Shown: in pieces, positions 1 through 6,344 of the stretch | Layout of the letters: each line of letters begins with the position of its first letter | Position numbering within the stretch: the stretch's first letter is position 1 | Source of the DNA: DASYHQ01 sp038223165 | Lineage (GTDB): Bacteria > Planctomycetota > Phycisphaerae > Tepidisphaerales > Tepidisphaeraceae | DNA length: 11,860 bases | Assembly: GCA_038223165.1 (NCBI GenBank) | Contig: JBBRHE010000112.1 | Span: 1 to 11,860, forward strand | Direction: 5' to 3' | Notes under the pieces: generated by a model | The model's input: only the letters and a program-made list of their open reading frames with translations | Databases searched by the model: none | Told to the model about the DNA's origin: nothing | Position numbers and translations under genes: made by a program

Positions 1-1332
1 CTTGCTCTGCATCGCGCCGACGGTCGCGTTGTATGTCGAAACTTTCCGCTGTGCAGCCATCACCATCGCCGACTGCGCCGCAGGGTCGCCCGACGCGGCA
101 AGCAGCGCCAGTTGCGAATCGTGGAAGCCGTAGAAGTCGTCCGTGCGACCACCCGTCAGCGTCGGCGCCATGCCGCGCGTCCAGCGGGTCGCGTTGTCTT
201 TCCAGGCGCTGTTGCCGGTCAGTGAATACAGTTCCCACATCGTTGCGGGAAAGAACCCGGCCGCCCAGTGCGCGCCGTCAACGACCGCCCAGTTCTCACC
301 AGGTGGCGCAAACTGAGGGAAACGATTCGGCGCGTTCGCCGGACCATACGTTGCGTTGAACTCGTTCACTGTCCGCTGGGTTGCCGAGATCGAGAACGCA
401 ACCGCGTGGTCGAGCTGGTCGGCAAGGGAAGGCGTGCGCGGCGCCAGCGCTGTTGCGGGAATGATCGCTTTCGGCGTCGATGGGCTGGACCACGACAGTT
501 GAACGACCGCGCCACCCACATTCTCGAAATACTCCAACTGAATGTCGTAGGCCGTGCCGGCGACCAGCGCGATCTGACCGGTGTTGTCGGTCGGGGCGTG
601 GTTCGTCCAGTTGTTGATGAGCAGCTTGTGGTTAACCCACAACCGCACACCGTCGTCGGAACGCGTGGTGAAGGTGAACGTCTCGCTTGTGCTCGCCGTC
701 ACGGTTCCCGTCCAGCGGGCGCTGAACGTGTCACTACCGATCGCGCTGGCCGGTGAGCCACTGTTCCAGACGAAGTTGACGGTTGAATCGGTGCGCGTCA
801 GCGAGGCACCAGTGAAGTCGGCGTTGTTGAAGTACGTGGCCCGCAAACCATTGGCCACCACCGCCGGTGGCGTCAGCGCGCTGGTGGGGATGACGGCCTT
901 AGGCGTGGTCGGGCTCGACCACAGCAGTTGCATAACGGCGCCGCGCACGTTCTCGAAGTATTCGAGCTTGATGTCATAGGCGCGCCCCGCGACCAGCGCG
1001 ATCTGGCCGGTGTTTTCGGTCGGCGCGTGGTTCGTCCAGTTGTTAATGAGCAGCTTCCCGTCGACCCACAGCCGCACCCCGTCGTCACTGACGGTGTGAA
1101 ACGTGTACGTCTCGCTCTGGGTCGGCACAACGGTGCCTGTCCACTGCGCGCTGAACGTGTCAGCGGCAATTGCCGACGCCGGCGCGCCGGTTCCCCATGC
1201 GAAGTTCACTGTCGCATCGGTGCGAGTGAATGTTGACCCCGTGAAGTCGACGTTGTTGAAATACGTACCCTGCAGCCCACCGGCGAACAGTCGGCGTGAC
1301 TCGAGCGTTTCGATCTGCATCCGCTTTGACAT
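1..1332 (-). CDS. Secreted tandem-PA14 protein with GH88-like hydrolase domain (3' end cut off by the window)
   Basis: The frame is open from an ATG at 1332 to the window edge (444 codons), with a ribosome-binding site GAGGGG 7 bases upstream. Residues 8-17 read IETLESRRLF, resembling the LEPR-XLL-type N-terminus of planctomycete exported proteins; there is no classical hydrophobic signal peptide. Residues 18-160 and 161-303 are two PA14 (carbohydrate-binding beta-barrel) domains, each with the core SDDGVRLWV, LLINNWTNHAPT and YDI-LEYFEN. From about residue 305 the sequence resembles GH88 (unsaturated glucuronyl/galacturonyl hydrolase): WAAGFFPATMWELYSLTGN and then GFHDSQLALL, where His404-Asp405 would correspond to the conserved HD near a catalytic Asp of that family. 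The expected role is removal of unsaturated uronic acids from lyase-cut polysaccharides outside the cytoplasm. The PA14 call is strong. The GH88 call is moderate because most of the domain lies beyond the window; another (alpha/alpha)6 family such as GH105 is possible. It lies 133 bp downstream of the GH43 gene on the same strand. Confidence 0.8.
   Translation of the reverse strand, partial: MSKRMQIETLESRRLFAGGLQGTYFNNVDFTGSTFTRTDATVNFAWGTGAPASAIAADTFSAQWTGTVVPTQSETYTFHTVSDDGVRLWVDGKLLINNWTNHAPTENTGQIALVAGRAYDIKLEYFENVRGAVMQLLWSSPTTPKAVIPTSALTPPAVVANGLRATYFNNADFTGASLTRTDSTVNFVWNSGSPASAIGSDTFSARWTGTVTASTSETFTFTTRSDDGVRLWVNHKLLINNWTNHAPTDNTGQIALVAGTAYDIQLEYFENVGGAVVQLSWSSPSTPKAIIPATALAPRTPSLADQLDHAVAFSISATQRTVNEFNATYGPANAPNRFPQFAPPGENWAVVDGAHWAAGFFPATMWELYSLTGNSAWKDNATRWTRGMAPTLTGGRTDDFYGFHDSQLALLAASGDPAAQSAMVMAAQRKVSTYNATVGAMQSK
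424..1281 (-). repeat. Tandem duplication encoding two PA14 domains (143-codon period)
   Basis: Two units of 429 bp each lie head to tail inside the PA14-GH88 gene (about 853-1281 and 424-852). The stretch GTTCGTCCAG (plus strand) recurs at 601 and 1030, exactly 429 bp apart, and long blocks around it match at the DNA level. The encoded domains share TYFNN, DDGVRLWV, INNWTNHAPT, NTGQIALVAG and EYFENV. The units are alignable without gaps over most of their length, so this is an internal duplication. Confidence 0.85.
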
Positions 1333-1339
1333 GAACTAT

Positions 1340-1345
1340 CCCCTC
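1340..1345 (-). promoter_or_regulatory. Ribosome-binding site of the PA14-GH88 gene
   Basis: Minus-strand GAGGGG lies 7 bases before the ATG at 1332. It favours this start over the in-frame ATG four codons later. Confidence 0.6.
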
Positions 1346-1372
1346 GTTTGAACGGTGGTCGTCGCAAGTGCG

Positions 1373-1403
1373 ATTGTATCGAATCAAAAACCAGACGGAA
1401 CAA
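1373..1403 (-). promoter_or_regulatory. Possible sigma70-like promoter for the PA14-GH88 gene
   Basis: On the minus strand, TTGTTC (1403-1398) and TACAAT (1378-1373) are separated by 19 bp, longer than the ideal 17. They sit about 40-70 bp before the ATG at 1332, in the gap after the GH43 gene. If real, the PA14-GH88 gene can be transcribed separately from GH43. No clear terminator is visible between the two genes, so read-through is also possible. Confidence 0.25.
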
Positions 1404-1465
1404 TCCACGTTACCCGAAACCCGTTGAACTCGCTTTGCAGCGTACTCATCAACATGCACTGGGCG

Positions 1466-2434
1466 TTATTCTGCTTTGGGTGGAACAGGGCCTGCTTTGG
1501 TCGGGATGACCTTAGCGATCGTCCCATCCGCGTTGTAGTGCAGCCGATCGACACAGATCGACCGTCGCCAGGGAGCGTATTGGCGGTCGGGCGAGCCTTC
1601 GGGCAGTTTCGACAGCGCGAGGTCAGCGGTGTGGTAGAAGAGGTACCACTCCCCTTTGAACTCGACGATTGAATGATGGTTTGTCCCACTGTTCACGGGG
1701 TCGAGAATCACACCCTGATAGACGTACGGTCCGAGCACCGTGTCCGACACCGCATAGCGTATGTGGTCCCTGCCGGGCTCACCATCGCGATGCTTGCCGG
1801 AATAAGACAGATAGTATTTTCCGTCGCGCTTGTGTACCCAGGCCGCTTCGAAAAAGCCGTCCGCCCCCTCGATTTGAATCGCGGGGCCGCTGTACGAGAT
1901 CATATCGTTGTTTAATCGAACCACGTTGAGCGTGGTTTGTCCCACGAACAGGTAAGCTTGGCCGTCATCGTCGATAAAGGCGCACGGGTCGATAAAGTCG
2001 CGCGGCGCGATCACGCCGGGGGAATCCTTGCTTAGCAACGGTTTGCCCAGCGGGTCTTTGAACGGGCCGGTCGGTCGATCAGCGACAGCGACGCCGATGT
2101 GCGACTGGTCGGTGGGGTAATAGAAGAAGTACTTCCCGTTACGCGCAACGCAGTCGGGCGCCCAGGCATATTTTTTCGCCCAGGTGGTGTCGGCCAGCCG
2201 GAACGCCACACCGTGGTCGGTAAAGGTTTTGAGGTCTGTCGTGCTGAAGACATGCCAGTCTTCCATATCCCACCACTTCGCATCGTCGCGATCGTGGCTC
2301 GGGTAGACATAAAGCACGCCATCAAACACGCGTGCAGATGGGTCTGCGGTGTATTGATCGGTGATGACGGGGTTGCTCGCCAACACCAGCGGGCCAGTGA
2401 TGAACAGTGCAAGTAGAGAAAAGCCAAGTCGCAT
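1466..2434 (-). CDS. Secreted family 43 glycoside hydrolase (arabinofuranosidase/xylosidase type)
   Basis: This 322-aa protein has a Sec signal peptide (residues 1-20, hydrophobic core LLALFITGPLVLA), so it should act in the periplasm or outside the cell. It shows the five-bladed propeller hallmarks of GH43: Asp31 in TADPSARVFDG (expected catalytic base), Asp149 in DFIDPCAFIDDDGQAYL (expected pKa modulator) and Glu196 in GFFEAAWVHKRDGKYYLSYS (expected acid). His253/His254 lie in TNHHSIVEFKGEWYLFYH. Residues 51-75 (WWDMEDWHVFSTTDL) are typical of GH43 arabinosidases. The catalytic triad looks complete and the length fits a single-domain enzyme without a carbohydrate-binding module. Exact substrate cannot be read; arabinan, arabinoxylan or xylan side chains are likely. 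The start is the ATG at 2434 with a weak AGGTG 5 bases upstream. The AraC gene upstream on the same strand is a plausible regulator. Confidence 0.92.
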   Translation of the reverse strand: MRLGFSLLALFITGPLVLASNPVITDQYTADPSARVFDGVLYVYPSHDRDDAKWWDMEDWHVFSTTDLKTFTDHGVAFRLADTTWAKKYAWAPDCVARNGKYFFYYPTDQSHIGVAVADRPTGPFKDPLGKPLLSKDSPGVIAPRDFIDPCAFIDDDGQAYLFVGQTTLNVVRLNNDMISYSGPAIQIEGADGFFEAAWVHKRDGKYYLSYSGKHRDGEPGRDHIRYAVSDTVLGPYVYQGVILDPVNSGTNHHSIVEFKGEWYLFYHTADLALSKLPEGSPDRQYAPWRRSICVDRLHYNADGTIAKVIPTKAGPVPPKAE

Positions 2435-2448
2435 GACCGCACCTGTTA

Positions 2449-2471
2449 CATCACCGGCGAGAAAGGTGATG
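2449..2471. repeat. Inverted repeat in the GH43 leader
   Basis: CATCACC (2449-2455) and GGTGATG (2465-2471) form a 7-bp perfect stem with a 9-base loop, 15 bp upstream of the GH43 ATG. GTT/AAC on the outside adds three more pairs after a small bulge. It could be a leader hairpin or an operator; its role is unknown. Confidence 0.4.
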
Positions 2472-2487
2472 GCAACATGATACCAAA

Positions 2488-2515
2488 TGATTGGTTACAT
2501 TGTGATTGCCTACAT
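2488..2515. promoter_or_regulatory. Direct repeat, candidate operator of the GH43 gene
   Basis: TGATTGGTTACAT (2488-2500) is followed by TGATTGCCTACAT (2503-2515). The copies are identical at 11 of 13 positions and spaced 15 bp apart, in an AT-rich patch 54-81 bp upstream of the GH43 start where its promoter should lie. A short inverted CCAA/TTGG overlaps the first copy. Directly repeated half-sites suit AraC-family regulators, but 15 bp is shorter than the roughly 21-bp spacing usual for AraC sites, so assignment to the neighbouring regulator is inference. Confidence 0.4.
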
Positions 2516-2757
2516 TCATTGAACGCCGGTGACCTGCCTGTACCACCCGCTATGAGAGTCTGACCAATCTTTCTTCCGTCCCTGACGCAAGGCGGTACCG
2601 CCGATCCCGTCGGCGCATTTCGTGCAAACAGCGAGAGTCCCGCAACGCTGTTTGACCTGCCGAACGTGAAGATCGCTTTGTCGTCTCTCGCCCAAACAAA
2701 ACACGAATTTTAGAGTTGACTATTATGGGCAGCCTTCTTAAGCTTTAGAATGTGAAG
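2516..2757. other. Non-coding stretch, no supported gene
   Basis: This is the middle part of the 535-bp gap between the GH43 and AraC genes. A 62-codon minus-strand frame (GTG at 2704 to 2516) is open but has no recognisable domain and no ribosome-binding site, so it is not called. Base composition turns AT-rich after about 2690. Confidence 0.5.
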
Positions 2758-2811
2758 AGCGCAGAGTACGCGGTGAAGACATGGCTCTGCGCTAGCTCTT
2801 TGAAAACTGAA
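2758..2811. repeat. Inverted repeat followed by a boxA-like motif
   Basis: AGCGCAGAG (2758-2766) and CTCTGCGCT (2785-2793) form a perfect 9-bp stem around an 18-base loop. Directly after it, on the plus strand, TAGCTCTTTGAAAACTGA (2793-2810) resembles the boxA antitermination element of rRNA operons (TGCTCTTTA in E. coli, TGTTCTTTGAAAACT in Bacillus). No rRNA gene or CRISPR array follows, so this may be a remnant, a dispersed repeat or chance. Confidence 0.35.
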
Positions 2812-2833
2812 GAATGGGTTTATATCGACGGCC

Positions 2834-2884
2834 GTCGGTTTGTGTCGTTTGTGGTCGGTTGTATGTAGGTTCGCGGTCGGTTTG
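2834..2884. repeat. Three GTCGGTT direct repeats about two helical turns apart
   Basis: GTCGGTTTG (2834-2842), GTCGGTTGT (2854-2862) and GTCGGTTTG (2876-2884) lie 20 and 22 bp apart, with a fourth weaker GTCGTTTG between the first two. The spacing places the copies on the same face of the DNA, as in arrays of regulator half-sites. The array is 86 bp downstream of the AraC stop codon and about 400 bp upstream of the GH43 gene. Function is inferred only from the pattern. Confidence 0.35.
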
Positions 2885-2969
2885 CAGGGGCACGATTTTC
2901 GATAAGTGGTTGTTAATAATGGAATTGGGAAATAAGAGGTAGGTTTTTCTTTTTTTGTGCAATGATGGG

Positions 2970-3815
2970 TCACTCGCGCCAATGCTTGAGCATCCTCGAC
3001 AGCGGTGGCGTGTGCCCCGCTTCCACAGCTTTGCGCAGGTCGGCTGGCGCGAGGCCGAACGCCTTGGTGAAGACACGGGTGAAGTGGAACGGACTGGTGA
3101 AGCCGGTCATGGTCGCGATCTGTTTGACCGCGAAGTTGCTGCGGACGACGAGGCTTAGCGCGCGATCCAGACGCGCCAGTCGGACCGTCTCGGCAGGGGA
3201 ATGGCCGGTGACCTTCTTGAAAAGTCGACACAGGTGCGGTCCCGTCACACAGCTGGCTTCGACGAGGTCTTCGAACGCGATTGGCGCGGCAGGGTCGCGG
3301 TCGAGGGACTGGTAGAGGAATGCCATCGTCCGCTCGATCGGTTCCGGCAACGCCGTCGCGGGCACTTGTGCGGTAGCGACGTGACCGGTCACGAAGGCAG
3401 CGACCAGATGCGTCAGTGTCGCGCGGACGAGCGTCGGGTCGCCGCGATCCCACCACGCCAGCAGATGGCGGAACATCGGCAGGACGATGTCGCTTTCGTC
3501 AAACGTGCGCACGACGGGCCAGTCCGCCCGCTTCGGCCAGTCCGAAGGCGTCTTGTTCACGTGGAAGTGGACGTATGCGTGGCGCGTGCGACGGGTGGGG
3601 TCCCAACGGAAGAAGTCGGTCGTGCCGGGACGGCACAGAACGATGCTGCCCTGTGGCGCGTCGACCGAGTGTTCGTCCCAGCGGTAGAGGGCGTCTCCCT
3701 CGATCATCCAGACGAACTCATAGTCGCGCATCGCCCGCGGGCCGAATGTCGCGCCGGGTGGGTAGATCGCTATGCCGGTCCAGCTCGCGAAGGACAGGTC
3801 CAGGTCAGTGGACAT
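2970..3815 (-). CDS. AraC-family transcriptional regulator with N-terminal cupin
   Basis: From the ATG at 3815 this is a 281-aa protein, the normal size for AraC/XylS regulators. Residues 12-90 form a cupin-like ligand-binding barrel (FVWMIEGDALYRWDEH; RTRHAYVHFHV). Residues 178-268 are the double helix-turn-helix domain: first HTH around FEDLVEASCVTGPHLCRLFK and second around VKQIATMTGFTSPFHFTRVF, then the typical FGLAPADLRK end. It is a cytoplasmic DNA-binding protein probably sensing a sugar. The frame is also open to a GTG at 3866, but that start would lie inside a strong palindrome and adds a tail outside the family's normal N-terminus, so ATG 3815 is preferred although it has no clear Shine-Dalgarno. 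It lies upstream of and co-directional with the GH43 and PA14-GH88 genes, the likely targets. Confidence 0.88.
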   Translation of the reverse strand: MSTDLDLSFASWTGIAIYPPGATFGPRAMRDYEFVWMIEGDALYRWDEHSVDAPQGSIVLCRPGTTDFFRWDPTRRTRHAYVHFHVNKTPSDWPKRADWPVVRTFDESDIVLPMFRHLLAWWDRGDPTLVRATLTHLVAAFVTGHVATAQVPATALPEPIERTMAFLYQSLDRDPAAPIAFEDLVEASCVTGPHLCRLFKKVTGHSPAETVRLARLDRALSLVVRSNFAVKQIATMTGFTSPFHFTRVFTKAFGLAPADLRKAVEAGHTPPLSRMLKHWRE

Positions 3816-3834
3816 AGCTGGGATGTTAACCGAA

Positions 3835-3867
3835 CGTGGCCTGTCCAGTTGAGCTGAACAGGCCACG
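3835..3867. repeat. Long palindrome between the winged-helix and AraC genes
   Basis: Arms CGTGGCCTGT (3835-3844) and ACAGGCCACG (3858-3867) are a perfect 10-bp inverted repeat, with an inner CAG/CTG pair (3846-3848, 3854-3856) around TTGAG. It lies 30 bp past the stop of the winged-helix gene and 20 bp before the AraC ATG. It could terminate transcription of the upstream operon, although no T-run follows on the minus strand, or act as an operator of the AraC gene. Confidence 0.55.
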
Positions 3868-3896
3868 TGATGAGAGTATTGGATATCCGAACTGGC

Positions 3897-4289
3897 TTAA
3901 GCAGCCAGCGCGGTCGGAACGTCAGCGGTCGTGTCGGTCGTCGGCAGGACGGTCATGCGACGATGACTGATCGCAGCCAGCACCCGGCGGGCGTGCGACT
4001 CGAGCGCCTTGCGGCCCTCGCCCGTCAGAATGTAACACGTGACCGGCTTGCCTGCGCGGAAGCTCTTGTCGACGGTGACGAGCCCGGCGACCTGCAATCG
4101 CTTGGCGTGGCTGGCAAGGTTGCCATCGGTCAAGTTGGTCCGACGACGAAGGGCGACGAACTCCTGCCGTTCGTCCACCGCCAGCGCGGTCAGGATCGAC
4201 AATCGGCCAGGATTCGCAACAAGGGGGTCGAATGTGAGCATACCTGCGTTATCGGACACGCCGAGTGCTTTGCTTGAGGAAGTGAGCAC
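3897..4289 (-). CDS. Winged-helix transcriptional regulator (HTH_34-like)
   Basis: This 130-aa protein carries one winged helix-turn-helix domain at residues 20-103: DPLVANPGRLSILTAL, then EFVALRRRTNLTDGNLASHAKRL as the recognition region, then VDKSFRAGKPVTCYILTGEGR as the wing. The pattern LTDGNLASHAKRL...V-KSFR-G-P-T-Y-LT--GR matches the PF13601 type of small regulators related to MarR/ArsR. There are no metal-binding cysteines like those of ArsR sensors. The C-terminal 25 residues (Thr/Ala-rich) look unstructured. The GTG at 4289 is chosen because GAGGA (4300-4296) sits 6 bases before it and overlaps the stop codon of the acetyltransferase gene, indicating translational coupling. An internal ATG at 4241 fits the domain edge but has a poorer site. 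It is the last gene of the MocR-GNAT-HTH operon; its target is unknown. Confidence 0.82.
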   Translation of the reverse strand: MLTSSSKALGVSDNAGMLTFDPLVANPGRLSILTALAVDERQEFVALRRRTNLTDGNLASHAKRLQVAGLVTVDKSFRAGKPVTCYILTGEGRKALESHARRVLAAISHRRMTVLPTTDTTADVPTALAA

Positions 4290-4295
4290 CGATTT

Positions 4296-4300
4296 TCCTC
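4296..4300 (-). promoter_or_regulatory. Ribosome-binding site overlapping the upstream stop codon
   Basis: GAGGA on the minus strand shares bases with the TGA stop (4301-4299) of the acetyltransferase gene and lies 6 bases before the GTG at 4289. It decides the start of the winged-helix gene and suggests coupled translation. Confidence 0.6.
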
Positions 4301-4739
4301 AAAGGTCTTTCCGCATTCGAAAGTGCGGCCCAGCGCTGGGGATATTGAACTCATCGGAGATGACATACCAGCCCAGTCGTTTGTAGAACGGAACAGCGTT
4401 GACCCGCGCGTTGCACCAGAGCAGCTTGACCTGGCTGTGCGCCACGCGCGGTTCGAGGTGGTTGAGCAAGGCCCGGCCGACGCCCGCCTTCTGCATCCAC
4501 ACCGACACCGCCATACCGCGCAACTGCCAGGCAGGTTGGTCTTCCAGCGGGTTGCTGACAAACGTTGCGCAACCGACCACCTGCCCGTCCACCCACGCTG
4601 CCGAGTGGATCGTCCGCGGGTCGTTGTCCAATTCGAAACGGGCACTGTCGCGCGGATGCCCGATGCGCAGGACCTCGTGACGAATGTCGAGGATGTCCTC
4701 GACGGTTGCGGGGCGTACATCGAAAGCGGGTGAGGTCAT
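4299..4739 (-). CDS. GNAT-family N-acetyltransferase
   Basis: This 146-aa protein is a single GNAT domain that transfers an acetyl group from acetyl-CoA to an unknown amine. Motif A is LRGMAVSVWMQKAGVGRALL, with the acetyl-CoA pyrophosphate loop Q-K-A-G-V-G at residues 83-88. Motif B is NAVPFYKRLGW (about 114-124), and the end IPSAGPHFRMRKDL is common in small GNAT enzymes. The frame allows GTG at 4745 or ATG at 4739. The AGGA at 4752-4749 is 9 bases from the ATG but only 3 from the GTG, so ATG is preferred. The gene follows the MocR stop by 21 bp and precedes the winged-helix gene by 9 bp, so the three form one operon. Confidence 0.88.
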   Translation of the reverse strand: MTSPAFDVRPATVEDILDIRHEVLRIGHPRDSARFELDNDPRTIHSAAWVDGQVVGCATFVSNPLEDQPAWQLRGMAVSVWMQKAGVGRALLNHLEPRVAHSQVKLLWCNARVNAVPFYKRLGWYVISDEFNIPSAGPHFRMRKDL

Positions 4740-4760
4740 GTTCACGGATCCTGGGAACCT

Positions 4761-6236
4761 TCAGATGTGCGAGGCATGTTGCGCGTCGGCGCAGGTCGAG
4801 TCTGTATGAGCCAATTCGCGCGCGATCTCGCCGACCGTCTTTACGGCTTGCTCGACTTCGTCCGACCAGTCGAGACCTGCGTTCAACCGGATGAAGTTCT
4901 TGAACTTCTGCTTCGGCGAGAAGATCGCCCCCGGCGCCACACTGATGCCCTTGGCCAGCGAGCGGTCGTGAAGTTGCATGGAGTTAATCTGTTCGGGCAG
5001 TTCGACCCAGATGACAAACCCACCGGCTGGCCGGGTGATCTTCGTGCTTGCGGGGAAATGCTCGCAGACGAGCTGGCTGAGCCGACTAACCTGCGTCTCG
5101 AACAACCGTCGCACCTGGCGCAAGTGATGTTCGTATCCACTACCGGCCAGGAATTCCGCGATCGCCATTTGCGGCAGGGTGGGGGTCGCGAGGCTCGTGT
5201 AAAGCTTGAGCTTGATGACGTCGTCATAGTACCGCCCCGGCGCGCACCACCCGACGCGGAAACCGGCGGCCAGAGTCTTGCTGAAGCTGGAGCAGTAGAG
5301 AACCAGGCCGTTCTCGTCGAACGCCTTGCACGCCTTGGATCGTTGCGGCGCGAAGCAGAGGTCGCCGTAGATGTCGTCCTCGATCAGCGGGATATCCTTG
5401 CTCGCCAGCAGTGTCACGAGTTGCTGCTTGTGCGCGTCACTCATCGTGAAGCCAAGGGGGTTGTGGTTCGTGGGGACGAAGAGGCACGCCTTGATGTCGG
5501 TTGTGTCCAGCGCGAAACGCAGCGCGTCGAGACTCACCCCTTCGCGCGGGCAGGTCGGCAGTTCCAGAGCCTTCATGCCGAGCATCTCGATCGTCTGCAG
5601 CACACCGTAAAAAGTCGGTGACTCGATCGCGATCGTGTCACCCGCCTTGGCGACGGCTCGCAGGCAGATGCCCAGCGCTTCCTGACTGCCGCAGGTCGTG
5701 ATGATCTCATCGGGAGACAGCGAGCAACCCGCGTCCACCCCTCGCCGCGCCAACTGCAACCGAAGCGCGGGGGAGCCGGGTGGAACGTCATACGCATTGG
5801 CTGCCTTGGGACTGCGTCGACTGATACTGCCCGCCATGCGGTTCACGAGGCGAGTCGCCGGGAAGTCACCCCCGCTCACTGCAGCGCCAAGTCGCACGAC
5901 GTCCGTCGACTTGCTCTCCTGCAGGAACTTGAGAACCACCTCGCCAATGCTCACCGGAGTGCTAGCTGACTTCGGTTTGGACATCCCCGGCTCAGCCGGT
6001 GGGGTCCAGAGCTTAGTCGACACGTAATACCCACTCTGCGGCCGGGACTTAATCTTGCCGGCGTCTTCGAGCAGCCGATACGCCGCCAGCACTGTCGCAA
6101 CGCTAACTCCTCGCTGCTGACTGAGTTTACGAACGGACGGAACCCGATCCCCTGGCCGTAGGGTCCCTGCGTCGATCAACCCCACAAGGTAGGCAGCCGT
6201 TCGCTGATAAAGGTTGTCATCGACCGATACAGTCAT
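4761..6236 (-). CDS. MocR-family regulator: GntR winged helix fused to a PLP aminotransferase-like domain
   Basis: This 491-aa protein has the standard MocR length and order. Residues 6-75 are a GntR winged helix (LIDAGTLRPGDRVPSVRKLSQQRGVSVATVLAAYRLLEDAGKI, then SRPQSGYYV). A linker spans about 76-110, and a fold-type I aminotransferase domain runs from about 112 to 480. PLP-site residues are visible: GSQEAL at 183-188, N257/N259 in PTNHNPLG, Asp287/Asp288-Ile-Tyr290, the Schiff-base Lys320 in SSFSKTLA, and Arg327 in FRVGW. With the lysine present it should bind PLP and switch DNA binding on sensing an amine or amino acid, as known for PdxR and GabR; which ligand cannot be told. It starts at ATG 6236 without a clear Shine-Dalgarno. 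It heads the MocR-GNAT-HTH operon and is divergent from the DUF2917 gene, the classic arrangement for a MocR regulator and its target. Confidence 0.93.
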   Translation of the reverse strand: MTVSVDDNLYQRTAAYLVGLIDAGTLRPGDRVPSVRKLSQQRGVSVATVLAAYRLLEDAGKIKSRPQSGYYVSTKLWTPPAEPGMSKPKSASTPVSIGEVVLKFLQESKSTDVVRLGAAVSGGDFPATRLVNRMAGSISRRSPKAANAYDVPPGSPALRLQLARRGVDAGCSLSPDEIITTCGSQEALGICLRAVAKAGDTIAIESPTFYGVLQTIEMLGMKALELPTCPREGVSLDALRFALDTTDIKACLFVPTNHNPLGFTMSDAHKQQLVTLLASKDIPLIEDDIYGDLCFAPQRSKACKAFDENGLVLYCSSFSKTLAAGFRVGWCAPGRYYDDVIKLKLYTSLATPTLPQMAIAEFLAGSGYEHHLRQVRRLFETQVSRLSQLVCEHFPASTKITRPAGGFVIWVELPEQINSMQLHDRSLAKGISVAPGAIFSPKQKFKNFIRLNAGLDWSDEVEQAVKTVGEIARELAHTDSTCADAQHASHI

Positions 6237-6344
6237 CTGAATTACCGACCAGCACAGTTAGATATTACTTGAACTGTTCCCATATCAATTCTGACTTACT
6301 AATTCTGTTATGCAAGTAGATTCTGAGGCATCTTATAGAGAGTC
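6237..6344. promoter_or_regulatory. Divergent control region with three ATTCTG direct repeats
   Basis: This 108-bp gap separates the MocR gene (minus) from the DUF2917 gene (plus) and is clearly more AT-rich than its neighbours. ATTCTG occurs at 6288-6293, 6302-6307 and 6320-6325 (steps of 14 and 18 bp), each in a slightly longer AATTCTG or GATTCTGAG context. MocR regulators usually bind direct repeats in such divergent promoters, so these are candidate operator sites. TTATAG at 6333-6338 could be a -10 box of the plus-strand promoter, but it is close to the ATG at 6345. Confidence 0.45.

Noticed and set aside
2516..2704. A 62-codon minus-strand open frame upstream of the GH43 gene containing CTKC.
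   Set aside because: It starts with GTG and has no ribosome-binding site, no recognisable domain and only one CxxC-like pair; it is probably a chance frame.
2834..2884. The GTCGGTT repeats as a CRISPR array.
   Set aside because: The repeats are only 7-9 bp with 11-13 bp between them, far below CRISPR repeat and spacer sizes, and no cas genes are present.
4767..5621. A 284-codon plus-strand frame antisense to the MocR gene.
   Set aside because: It is the codon-position mirror of the MocR gene, with Arg/Val/Asp-rich composition and no recognisable motif.
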